From: Bacteroides sp.
GTDB taxonomy: Bacteria; Bacteroidota; Bacteroidia; Bacteroidales; SM23-62
Length of the DNA stretch: 47,978 bases
NCBI GenBank assembly: GCA_011053095.1
Contig: DRHS01000212.1
Location: forward strand, 1 to 47,978
Reading direction: 5' to 3'
Each line of letters starts with the position of its first letter. The first letter of the stretch is position 1. Of this stretch, positions 15,313 to 23,409 are shown piece after piece. The position numbers and the translations under genes are program-made. The notes under the pieces were generated by a model. That model was not told where the DNA came from, did not search any database, and saw only the letters and a list, made by a program, of their open reading frames with translations.

Positions 15313-15684
15313 TTATATATAATCACTGATGCTGTTGATCAGGATCTGGGGACTAATAGGTTTTGTAATGACCTTCTGGCATCCGGCTGCAATGATTTCC
15401 TCGTCGAGATGATTGTAACTGAAAGCTGTTTGGGCAATTATCGGCAACTCACTCCTGAATTTTTTTATTGCTTTTGTGGCGTCGATACCATTCATTTCCG
15501 GCATCCGTATGTCCATCAATACAAGATCGATCCCATCATTCTCAATGCATGCTTCAACTGCCTCCTTTCCATTCTGAGCCCAGATGACTTTAGCTTTGGT
15601 CATTTCCAGTACTGCTTCGATGAGCAAGTAGTTTGCTGCTACATCTTCGGCTACCAGTATGATTTTATCAGACCAGTCATGCAT
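15313..15684 (-). CDS. Stand-alone response-regulator receiver domain
   Basis: About 123 residues, one CheY-like receiver domain with no output domain. DWSDKIILVAEDVAANYLLI carries the acidic pair. The phosphoacceptor Asp is in IDLVLMDIRMPEMNG, the switch Thr in PIIAQTAF, and the Lys in KVITKPIS. The opening WSDKIILVAED resembles receiver domains of hybrid histidine kinases in Bacteroidetes. ATG at 15684 is chosen; a GTG at 15726 is in frame and possible. No kinase is nearby, so the partner is unknown. It follows two small genes on the same strand. Confidence 0.9.
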   Translation of the reverse strand: MHDWSDKIILVAEDVAANYLLIEAVLEMTKAKVIWAQNGKEAVEACIENDGIDLVLMDIRMPEMNGIDATKAIKKFRSELPIIAQTAFSYNHLDEEIIAAGCQKVITKPISPQILINSISDYI

Positions 15685-15747
15685 TCGGCGAATCAAGTTT
15701 AAGGGTGTTAATTTTGTAGTTCTCACTTTTTTTGTTTACACTGATCC

Positions 15748-16188
15748 TCATACAACCTTAAGTTTTATTGTTTCAGAATCTGTAAGGTTATCCTCATCCG
15801 GAGAATTGGTCATTCTCAGGTGCCACTCTACCAGTACGGCCATCCCGCTGGCGTAATTCAATGCTGAATCCCGGCAGTTTTTCAACTCTTCAAGTAACTT
15901 TTCCATTTGCGACATAATATCCTGGTAATCAGATACGTATCTTGTGTATCGTTGCAGTTCGTCAGGATTGAATATGCCTTCAAGCTCATCACTGTGCTGT
16001 CTTGCACGGATCAGTAAATTCCGGATTTTCTCAAGGTCTTTCAGCCCGGATGTATCCGTCGGGCTATCGGGCCCCGGTGGACCTGCCACCGGAACCACAG
16101 ACCGTATACTACTGAGTAAATTCAGTATGAGCTTTTTGGTACCCACATCAAGATAAAGGTCTCTACAATATGGAATTGCATTTTCCAA
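15748..16188 (-). CDS. Unrecognised helical protein
   Basis: 146 residues from a TTG start. The frame stays open upstream to 16234 without an ATG, so the true N-terminus is uncertain. Two helical stretches flank a flexible Pro/Gly/Ser/Thr linker (VAGPPGPDSPTDTSG at about 54-68). The C-terminal half (IMSQMEKLLEELKNC) could form a coiled coil. There is no signal peptide, membrane helix or known motif. It lies between the GG-motif peptide and the receiver gene on the same strand with short gaps, so the three may form one transcript. I do not recognise the family. Confidence 0.5.
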   Translation of the reverse strand: MENAIPYCRDLYLDVGTKKLILNLLSSIRSVVPVAGPPGPDSPTDTSGLKDLEKIRNLLIRARQHSDELEGIFNPDELQRYTRYVSDYQDIMSQMEKLLEELKNCRDSALNYASGMAVLVEWHLRMTNSPDEDNLTDSETIKLKVV

Positions 16189-16222
16189 GTTATCGAAGAA
16201 ATGAAGGGATAGTTCTTTGAAC

Positions 16223-16336
16223 CTACTCTCCCTTTACAATTGGCTTGTCAGGATTCTCATCTCCGTCACCACCGCGGATTTTAAGCATTTCCATTTCACT
16301 AAGATTGTCTTCAAATAATTCTTTCCAGGTTTTCAT
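16223..16336 (-). CDS. 37-residue peptide with a GG leader-like motif
   Basis: ATG at 16336 to TAG at 16225-16223. The N-terminal part MKTWKELFEDNLSEMEMLKI is followed by RGG and an acidic, hydrophilic tail of 14 residues without cysteine. The pattern of an amphipathic helix, LSxxEMxxI, then GG is typical of leader peptides of Bacteroidetes ribosomal peptides and bacteriocin-like precursors. Cleavage after GG would release DGDENPDKPIVKGE. No modification enzyme or C39 peptidase/ABC exporter is encoded nearby, so the role is open. Confidence 0.5.
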   Translation of the reverse strand: MKTWKELFEDNLSEMEMLKIRGGDGDENPDKPIVKGE

Positions 16337-16552
16337 GGTACAGATTTTAATTTGGTTCCTACTCTTTTGCAGCTTTTCGGATACCGCTGTTACATTATCT
16401 ATTGTTTAATCGGAAAAAAGAGAAAAGGTAGCCGGTGTTTTATTGCTATTTTCAATAAAAATATATTTTCATAAGTTTAAGTGTCATATAATAAAGCATT
16501 TAGACATTATCAATAAATTATAATAAAACGTGTTTTTCTTGCCTGTCAGGCG

Positions 16553-19500
16553 ATGTTTAATAATTTTACAGGGAATTCGCCACCGGCTTATATGTATAAG
16601 TTTATTTGTGCAATAACTGGTCTCTGTCTGGTAACCATATTGGAGGTTTACCCTGTAACCCTTACGGATGATGGGGCAAAGGCTATGCAATTACTTGAAA
16701 GGGCCAGGTTGCTTTATGAGGCCTCAGACTATGACAGCCTGCCTTATTACTACATATCTGCCCAATTTATATTTGATGGACTGCAGCAATACGAGTCAGT
16801 TGCGGAATGTATGCTGGGAATGGTTGATTATCACCGCATGCTTAACCAGCAATCTGAAGCCACTCGGATGCTTGAATCTGCGGAGGAATATATTATTCAA
16901 CATTTCGGACAGGAATCGGAAAGCTGGGCAGATGCACTTTTTGTCCGGGCAAAACTGTACACCGGTCAGAACAGGAGCCGGGAATCTGTATCACTTCTTA
17001 AATCAAACCTTGAATTGCAGGAAAGAATAAACCTCGATGTTAAAGGAAGGGCCCGTGTGTATAATGTCATCGGAGCCGCTTACTATACACTTGGTGATTT
17101 TGACAGTGCTGAGGTCAGCTATCAGAAATCTTATGAGACATATATGAGGATTTCCGGGGAACCATCGGTAGAAAAAGGAATATTATTGTTTAACCTTGGA
17201 TTGGTATACAGCAAACGTAATGACCAGCATAAATGGGCCGAATATGCAATTCAGGGGATAGAAAATAATATTTCTCTTTTTGGGCCTGAATTTCCGGATC
17301 TTGCTGAGAATTACAATTCCCTTTCCAGTTATTATATCTCCATCGGGAAGCTGGATTCAGCAAGGAATTATCTGAACAGGGCAGAAAGAATAATGATCAA
17401 TTCGTACGGAAAAGATTATTTCGAACTTAGTAGGATATATATCAATAGGGCGAGAATTCACAAATATGAAGGAAATTATCAGGCTTCCCTGGATTACTAC
17501 CAGCAGGCAGTTAGCATCCTTGAAAACCAGGAGATACCCAATCGTTTAATACAGAATGTTGTGTATGTTCACCTGGGAAACCTCTATTCATCAATCCGTG
17601 AATACCAGCTGGCCTACGATTATTTATCGAGGTTGCTGGAAACAAAGGAATTAGTCCATCCCACCAGGATGGCAGTGTTCTATACCTACATTGCAGATGT
17701 ACAAACCAAGCTTGGTAACTTTGCTGAAGCTGAAGGCTATATGCAGGAGGTATTTGATATCAGGCGGAAATTTCCTTTTTCAAACAGTTTAGGCCTTACT
17801 TCTGAATACCGGATCTATGGGATTTTGATGGATTCAATTGGCCGGAGTGAAATTGCAGGACAATATTTAAAGATGGCTCTGGCGGTCACCTTTCAGACTT
17901 TCGGGAATAATCATTTCAAAACTGCAGGCATGCACAAGGTCCTTGGTGATTACATGGAAAGAAATGATTCTTTGGATATCGCACTTGACCATTATCAGAG
18001 ATCAATACATACCCTTGTGCCTGAATATAATATGATGGGACTTAAGCAGAATCCTGATCCGAAAGATGTGTCCAACCTTCTTTTTTATCTGCAGGTATTA
18101 AAAAAGAAGGCAGGGATCCTGGAAGCCATGGCAATGAGATCTTCAACCCCGGTTGAGAAGCTGGAATACAGTCGGGCTGCATATTCAGCTTATCACGCAT
18201 CTATTGAGATAATTGGTATGCTCAGAACATCTTACCTAAATGATGAGAGCAAGCTGTACCTCTCAGATATTGAGAGAGAAACATATGAAAAATGTTTGAG
18301 AACCGCATTTGACTGCTATAAATTGTCAGATGATTCTGAATTTTTACAAAAGGCCTTTATTGTTGCTGAGAAAGCCAAATATGCCACATTGCAATCAGCT
18401 CTGCACAAGGAGGAAGCATTAAGCCTATCAGGAATTCCTGATTCAATAAGAGGCCTGGAAAATGGTCTGAAAAGACAATTGTCCGTCTATCAGGCCTTAC
18501 TCATGGAAAGTCAGGATGACACATTGCCTGACCAGGTAAAAGTGCAGCAATACAGGAGTGAGGTATTCAGGTTGAAGGATCAGATGGCAGGGTTGTACAG
18601 ATCTATAGAAGTTGAGTATCCGGAATATTATAGATTGCTCTACAGGCAGGAGGTCACACACCCGGATAAATTGATGGCAATGCTTGGAAAAAGGGATAAG
18701 CTGATTGAGTATTTTATTGCAGGGGAGGAGTATTATATTTTCGAAATAAGTCATTCGGAGATTATCGGTAATCGACTCAAAGTGGATGATTCATTTTTAC
18801 GTGACCTTGATATAGTCAAACGATATATAGGTGGAAAATCAATCAGGGATACCATTCGGGATGATCATTCCGGATTTATTGAATCTGCATCTCGTTTATA
18901 TGAGGTTCTAATACCGTCTCCGGAGCGATTTAAAAATCTGATTATCATTCCTGAAGGAATTCTCTCATATTTTCCATTCGATGTACTGATTACCGAACCT
19001 GTACCTGAATTCTCCGGTTTGTACAGTGAAGTTCCGTTTCTCATTCGAAGTCATACCATCCGGTATGGATATAATGCCGGACTGCTTCTCAATCAGAAAC
19101 CCGGGAAGCCTGGCAATCTGAAACGATTTGTCGGATTTGCGCCGGGCTATCTGAAAGGACATGAAGATCCAATTCTGGCTGATGCGAGCAGAGAAATAAA
19201 AATCAACCGCACCCTGCTTGCAGCCTTGCCAGGCAGTATTGATGAGGTCGTGGCAATTGGGAGGATACTCAGGGGAGAGGTTTTCATAGAAACAGCTGCC
19301 AGTGAAGGCCGTTTTAAGGATGTGGCAGGTGAGAGTCATATCATCCATCTGGCAACACATGCCTTTCTTGATGACCAGGATCCTCTTCAATCCACTCTGG
19401 TATTTTCCGAGAATAAGCAGGAGCGGGAAGATGGTCTCCTGAAGGTATACGAGTTGTACAATATGAGTCTTAAGGCGAAGATGGTAGTTTTAAGCGCATG

Positions 19501-19894
19501 CAATACCGGCCTGGGAGAATTACGCGGAGGGGAGGGTATAATGAGCCTGGCCAGGGCATTTTTCTATGCCGGGGTGCCCAACATTGTAATGACATTGTGG
19601 ACTGTAAGTGACCTCCAGAGCTATGAACTCATGGTCTCATTCTACAGGCAACTTAACAAGGGCAGAAAAGCTGAAATCGCTCTTAGAAAAGCCAAACTTG
19701 ATTTTCTCGATAATTCAAATCCTCTCTACCAGCACCCGAGGTACTGGGCGGGATACATCCTGGTTGGCAATCCCGGACACCTGTTTCTCCCGGGTTTTTA
19801 CAGACAACTTATTGCAATACCAAGTATAATATTATTGCTGCTTGCCGGATTTTATGCCTGGAAGAATTATTTCAGAAAAAAGATTAAAGATTAG
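16553..19894 (+). CDS. TPR-CHAT protein, caspase-like protease domain with C-terminal membrane anchor
   Basis: 1113 residues. A hydrophobic N-terminal segment (YKFICAITGLCLVTILEVYP) is probably a signal sequence; ATG at 16592 would give a cleaner one. Tetratricopeptide repeats fill about residues 35-560, followed by a helical linker. The CHAT domain covers about 720-1075. Its caspase-type dyad is intact: His936 in IHLATHAF and Cys983 in VVLSACNTGLGEL, followed by GEGIMSLARAFFYAGVPNIVMTLW. A transmembrane helix near 1085-1103 with a KNYFRKKIKD tail follows. Bulk in periplasm, tail in cytoplasm is the likely topology. The gene ends 4 bases into the oppositely oriented anti-sigma gene. Confidence 0.9.
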   Translation: MFNNFTGNSPPAYMYKFICAITGLCLVTILEVYPVTLTDDGAKAMQLLERARLLYEASDYDSLPYYYISAQFIFDGLQQYESVAECMLGMVDYHRMLNQQSEATRMLESAEEYIIQHFGQESESWADALFVRAKLYTGQNRSRESVSLLKSNLELQERINLDVKGRARVYNVIGAAYYTLGDFDSAEVSYQKSYETYMRISGEPSVEKGILLFNLGLVYSKRNDQHKWAEYAIQGIENNISLFGPEFPDLAENYNSLSSYYISIGKLDSARNYLNRAERIMINSYGKDYFELSRIYINRARIHKYEGNYQASLDYYQQAVSILENQEIPNRLIQNVVYVHLGNLYSSIREYQLAYDYLSRLLETKELVHPTRMAVFYTYIADVQTKLGNFAEAEGYMQEVFDIRRKFPFSNSLGLTSEYRIYGILMDSIGRSEIAGQYLKMALAVTFQTFGNNHFKTAGMHKVLGDYMERNDSLDIALDHYQRSIHTLVPEYNMMGLKQNPDPKDVSNLLFYLQVLKKKAGILEAMAMRSSTPVEKLEYSRAAYSAYHASIEIIGMLRTSYLNDESKLYLSDIERETYEKCLRTAFDCYKLSDDSEFLQKAFIVAEKAKYATLQSALHKEEALSLSGIPDSIRGLENGLKRQLSVYQALLMESQDDTLPDQVKVQQYRSEVFRLKDQMAGLYRSIEVEYPEYYRLLYRQEVTHPDKLMAMLGKRDKLIEYFIAGEEYYIFEISHSEIIGNRLKVDDSFLRDLDIVKRYIGGKSIRDTIRDDHSGFIESASRLYEVLIPSPERFKNLIIIPEGILSYFPFDVLITEPVPEFSGLYSEVPFLIRSHTIRYGYNAGLLLNQKPGKPGNLKRFVGFAPGYLKGHEDPILADASREIKINRTLLAALPGSIDEVVAIGRILRGEVFIETAASEGRFKDVAGESHIIHLATHAFLDDQDPLQSTLVFSENKQEREDGLLKVYELYNMSLKAKMVVLSACNTGLGELRGGEGIMSLARAFFYAGVPNIVMTLWTVSDLQSYELMVSFYRQLNKGRKAEIALRKAKLDFLDNSNPLYQHPRYWAGYILVGNPGHLFLPGFYRQLIAIPSIILLLLAGFYAWKNYFRKKIKD

Positions 19895-20751
19895 ATTTTG
19901 CGAAGCAGTGTGCTTGCCATTTTTTTATAATACCCATCGGTCATAATGATATCATTGAGTGCACTCCTAGTTGCCTTTTCATCTTCGAGTCCCAGGTAGC
20001 AGAGACTCTTATACCACATGGCCCGATGTCGGAGGTAGGCATCCTCATTCAGATTGTCGAATATCTCAATTGCGAGTGGAAATTTACGGAGTTCCATTGC
20101 TGTAAGCCCAAAATATAAATAATATTCATTGCTGATGTCTTCTTTGGGGATACTGCTAAAAACCTGGAAAGCTTCCTGGTAGTCAGCATTATTATATGCT
20201 TTAAGGGCAGTCTGGTAAGGATGGTCTGATGTTTCAGTGAAGGATCTCTCTACATTTGCAGGAGGAGGGCTGTAGAACTGGGTATATAAATCGGAATAAT
20301 TTATGTTTTTTCTTGCGATCAGTAAAATGGATGAAATGACAATCAATACTAGGAGTGATGTTGCAGCCAGCCATACTGATACCTTTTTAACAAGTATCTT
20401 ATTGCTTTTATTTTTGCTCAGGGCAGTTCTGATCCCCGATTCAGTTACTTTGTCCCTGAATTCAGAAACATTCAATTGCAGGGAGCTGATTTTCCGGATT
20501 TTCAATCCATCAAGGTCTCTCCCTACCTCTTCTTTATTCAATACATTGTCCAGATCCTCAAAATCCTCAATTAATCCACCGGAACCCTGCATCCTTTGAT
20601 GCTGTTGTATAACAAACCGGTTCAGTGAACGTATTCTCTCAACTTCCTCGGCAACCTCTGGTTTCCTGAGGATCTCAAGCTCGAACTTTCGCAGGGCCTC
20701 CCCGCTCAGTTCTCCCTCCAGGTATTTCTCAACCAGCCAGGTGTATTTCAT
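19891..20751 (-). CDS. Putative one-pass anti-sigma factor with outer TPR domain
   Basis: 286 residues. The N-terminal MKYTWLVEKYLEGELSGEAL with a following LEILRKPEVAEEV helix matches the sigma-binding start of Bacteroidetes membrane anti-sigma factors, though it lacks the zinc HxxxCxxC motif. A single transmembrane helix (about 126-147) follows a Lys-rich stretch, so the N-terminus should be cytoplasmic. The outer part (about 175-286) has TPR-like helices (HPYQTALKAYNNADYQEAFQ). It overlaps the sigma gene by 23 bases, so the two are translationally coupled. Its tail-to-tail overlap with the CHAT gene is notable. Anti-sigma function is inferred. Confidence 0.7.
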   Translation of the reverse strand: MKYTWLVEKYLEGELSGEALRKFELEILRKPEVAEEVERIRSLNRFVIQQHQRMQGSGGLIEDFEDLDNVLNKEEVGRDLDGLKIRKISSLQLNVSEFRDKVTESGIRTALSKNKSNKILVKKVSVWLAATSLLVLIVISSILLIARKNINYSDLYTQFYSPPPANVERSFTETSDHPYQTALKAYNNADYQEAFQVFSSIPKEDISNEYYLYFGLTAMELRKFPLAIEIFDNLNEDAYLRHRAMWYKSLCYLGLEDEKATRSALNDIIMTDGYYKKMASTLLRKI

Positions 20752-21313
20752 TCTGCAATTTTTTGTATTCCGGATTACTGTAAATCTTGTTGGTCAGGGA
20801 TTTTTTACAACGGTACTTTTTGTCCTTGGCTATTTGAACGTTCTTGTAACCCATAACCACACAAATCTCCTCCATGGAAGTTTTCCGGAAGTACATGTTA
20901 AGTACTGTCCGGCACTCTTTGCTGAGTTCCTTGAAATGCTTTTCATAAAGATTCATTTCAGCGTTTTCCCTGATCCTGTTATTTGCTGTTTGATCGTCAA
21001 TGATATTTTCTGCAGCATGTGTTTCCCTGCCTTTTATCTTTCTCTTTTCAAGTTCATTGAGCCAAAGAAACCTGCAGACAGAATATAGATAGGTACCGAA
21101 TTTGCAGTTCAGTTCCAGCCCCTGCTCTGTGATTTTCTGGTATACTTTTACCAGTCCTTCCTGAAATACATCTTCGGCATCATGCCTGTTGCCTCCATTG
21201 GTCAGGATAAGTTTCCTGACATCCGGATAACAGCTGCGGTAAACATATTGGATGACACTGTCCTTACGTCTGGCTATTCCACTAATTATATCTATGGCTG
21301 AATATTCTCTCAT
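20729..21313 (-). CDS. ECF-type RNA polymerase sigma factor
   Basis: 194 residues with sigma region 2 (AEDVFQEGLVKVYQKI for core binding, followed by FGTYLYSVCRFLWLNELEKRK for -10 recognition) and region 4 (LSKECRTVLNMYFRKTSMEEICVVMGYKNVQIAKDKKYRCKK, a helix-turn-helix). No extra domains are present, so this is an ECF-type sigma factor. It heads a two-gene unit with the membrane anti-sigma candidate. The 220 bases upstream contain one TTCGGATATT motif (minus strand, 21439-21430). Confidence 0.92.
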   Translation of the reverse strand: MREYSAIDIISGIARRKDSVIQYVYRSCYPDVRKLILTNGGNRHDAEDVFQEGLVKVYQKITEQGLELNCKFGTYLYSVCRFLWLNELEKRKIKGRETHAAENIIDDQTANNRIRENAEMNLYEKHFKELSKECRTVLNMYFRKTSMEEICVVMGYKNVQIAKDKKYRCKKSLTNKIYSNPEYKKLQNEIHLAG

Positions 21314-21429
21314 TGAACGATATATGCCTCAAACTTTTCCAAATTAGGAATTATTATGGTAAAATGAAATCTTCAACATCGGAAATTGACGAGTGGAGCT
21401 TTGGCATTTATGAAAGTAAACATAAAAGT

Positions 21430-21439
21430 AATATCCGAA
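21430..21439 (-). promoter_or_regulatory. TTCGGATATT motif upstream of the sigma factor
   Basis: Reads TTCGGATATT on the transcribed strand, 117-126 bases before the sigma ATG. The same motif occurs 86-95 bases before the SCO gene, and TTCGGATATA occurs about 95-104 bases before actA. The rest of the 21314-21535 gap shows no gene I can support. Confidence 0.25.
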
Positions 21440-21535
21440 TTATGGTCTGCACATCCGGTGATTTAACTCACCTTTTCAGAAAAAATGCTGGAATAAGGAG
21501 AGGAATTTTACATTTTTAGTCCCGGAAACTGGTAG

Positions 21536-22480
21536 CTACTGGCTTATGTGTCTGAGGTATTCAATGATAAGACCAATCTCCTCATCCGAAACCAGTCCCT
21601 CGTAAGAAAGCATTAATCCCTTGTTATATCCATTAACTATATCATCATTTGGATTAAAAATTGAATTTCTGATATATAGAGAATCAACAATGACTTCTCT
21701 GGACTGCCCACCTGTTTCAACTTCTGCCATATGACCATAAATGCCACGATATGAAGGACCCACGAGTTTTGATCCGTCCGATGTGTGACATGCAACACAA
21801 CCATTTTTCCGGAGGATTTCATAACCGGCTTGCCATGGCAACATATCTTTGGATATCTCTACCCTTGTAGTGTCGACATACCAGGATTGAAATGCCGAAT
21901 CTGAAAGTACTCTGACTCTGGCATTCATAAAAGAGTGTTCCAATCCACAATATTCAGCACAAAAAATGTCGTAACCTCCCTCGCGCTGCGCCCTGAACCA
22001 CATATTCTTTTCAATGCCCGGAACCATGTCTTCCTTGACCCTGAATGCTGGAATATAAAGACTATGTATCACATCAAGGGCGATAAGGTCTAGCTCGACA
22101 GCTTGTCCCACCGGCACAACCAGGCTATCAGTGACCTTGCCATTTTCATACATGAAATTAAATTGCCACATTCTTGCCATAGCTGTTATTTTCATGGCAT
22201 CATCAGGGATATTCCGCATGGGTTTGTAGCCGGCCCAGCCTATAAAGAACAGTGCGAGCACCAATATAACTGCGGCAATGGTCCACGCTATTTCAAGCCG
22301 GGTGTTTCCTTCAATCTGAACAGCTTTAGGGTGTTTTGATTTTCGATACTTAATCATGAAAACTATTATCAAAACAGTAATCACGATCAGGAAAATAAAT
22401 GAAAATCCAAGGATTATGTAAAACACCCTGTCAACGCCTTCTACAAAACTGGAAGCATCTAATTGATCTGCAGAATACAT
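21536..22480 (-). CDS. coxB: Cytochrome c oxidase subunit II with fused cytochrome c domain (caa3 type)
   Basis: 314 residues. Two N-terminal transmembrane helices (about 20-43 and 63-83) precede a periplasmic cupredoxin. The CuA ligands are visible: His139 (DVIHSLYIP), Cys174, Cys178, His182 and Met185 in CAEYCGLEHSFM, with Glu176 between the cysteines. A C-terminal cytochrome c domain has CVACH (228-232). Electrons enter through this haem, as in other caa3 oxidases, and complex III is the expected donor. The gene is the last of the operon, whereas coxB usually comes first. Confidence 0.95.
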   Translation of the reverse strand: MYSADQLDASSFVEGVDRVFYIILGFSFIFLIVITVLIIVFMIKYRKSKHPKAVQIEGNTRLEIAWTIAAVILVLALFFIGWAGYKPMRNIPDDAMKITAMARMWQFNFMYENGKVTDSLVVPVGQAVELDLIALDVIHSLYIPAFRVKEDMVPGIEKNMWFRAQREGGYDIFCAEYCGLEHSFMNARVRVLSDSAFQSWYVDTTRVEISKDMLPWQAGYEILRKNGCVACHTSDGSKLVGPSYRGIYGHMAEVETGGQSREVIVDSLYIRNSIFNPNDDIVNGYNKGLMLSYEGLVSDEEIGLIIEYLRHISQ

Positions 22481-22482
22481 GG

Positions 22483-22773
22483 CTATCTGTATAAGTAATC
22501 TAGAAATGTAATAAATATGACAGCTCCAATGAGTATGAAAACTGCCGATATAAGTATGCCGAACATTTTAACATCAAATTTAAGGTGCATAAAATATGCC
22601 AGTACCAGGATTGTTTTAAAGGATGCAAGCAATAATGCTGCAAGCACTGTAAAGGGTCCAAGTTCATAATTTGTGACAGCGATGGAAATAAATGTGAACG
22701 TCAGCAAGGCTGACAGTACCAGTAAAAGAGTCCGGTATGGTATGACGTGATGTTTATCTTCGTTATTGCTCAT
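22483..22773 (-). CDS. coxD: Cytochrome c oxidase subunit IV (small membrane subunit)
   Basis: 96 residues with three transmembrane helices. HHVIPYRTLLLVLSALLTFT and TILVLAYFMHLKFD match the prokaryotic subunit IV family (PF03626). The Met-His in YFMHLKFD is conserved. It lies between coxC and coxB with gaps of 10 and 2 bases. It is a structural subunit that helps assembly of the oxidase. Confidence 0.85.
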   Translation of the reverse strand: MSNNEDKHHVIPYRTLLLVLSALLTFTFISIAVTNYELGPFTVLAALLLASFKTILVLAYFMHLKFDVKMFGILISAVFILIGAVIFITFLDYLYR

Positions 22774-22783
22774 ATTTGAATCA

Positions 22784-23380
22784 TTATGTAATCAGGTAAA
22801 ACAAGGGGAACAGGAATATCCAGATTATATCTACAAGGTGCCAGTATAATCCCGCATTTTCAAGGTGCACAAAATTGTCATGTGTTATCCTGTCGTTTTT
22901 AATGCGAAAAAAGACAACTCCTATAAAGGCTACTCCAACAATTATATGAAGAGCATGAAGTCCTGTCATAAAGAAATACAAACCAAAAAATAAAACCTCA
23001 CCCTTGCCATATTCAAGCAATCTTTCCGATCCCGGATACAGTCCGTGTTCGATTTTTAGATTCCATTCGAAATACTTATTTACCAGGAAAACCAGGCCTA
23101 CCAGTATGGTAAATCCAAGCAGTGCAAGAGCAAGTGTTTTATTCTTTTTCTGCAAAGCTGTGATGGACATAGCTATGGTTGCAGAACTTGCCAGCAGCAG
23201 TACTGTATTCAGGGCCCCGATAAATGTGTTAAGCTCTTCAGCAGCAAGATGGAATGCCTGCCAGTTTAGATAACGGTAAACCGAATAGACTATAAACAAA
23301 CCAGCAAATAATAAGAGCTCTGTAAAAATGAACAGCCACATTCCAAAACGTGACCCAATATCATCTCTGTGTTCATCCAT
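22784..23380 (-). CDS. coxC: Cytochrome c oxidase subunit III
   Basis: 198 residues, five transmembrane helices, the short form of subunit III. The opening GMWLFIFTELLLFAGLFIVYSVYR carries the conserved Glu. FFMTGLHALHIIVGVAFI and LYWHLVDIIWIFLFPLFYL near the end are the family signatures (GLHxxHxxxG, WHxVDxxW). It follows coxA by 30 bases. Confidence 0.95.
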   Translation of the reverse strand: MDEHRDDIGSRFGMWLFIFTELLLFAGLFIVYSVYRYLNWQAFHLAAEELNTFIGALNTVLLLASSATIAMSITALQKKNKTLALALLGFTILVGLVFLVNKYFEWNLKIEHGLYPGSERLLEYGKGEVLFFGLYFFMTGLHALHIIVGVAFIGVVFFRIKNDRITHDNFVHLENAGLYWHLVDIIWIFLFPLFYLIT

Positions 23381-23409
23381 ATTTACAACGTATGATAATT
23401 AATCAGATA

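Noticed and set aside
21313..21519. Plus-strand open frame upstream of the sigma gene
   Set aside because: Starts at TTG within the sigma promoter region, has no motif, and occupies the space expected for regulation.
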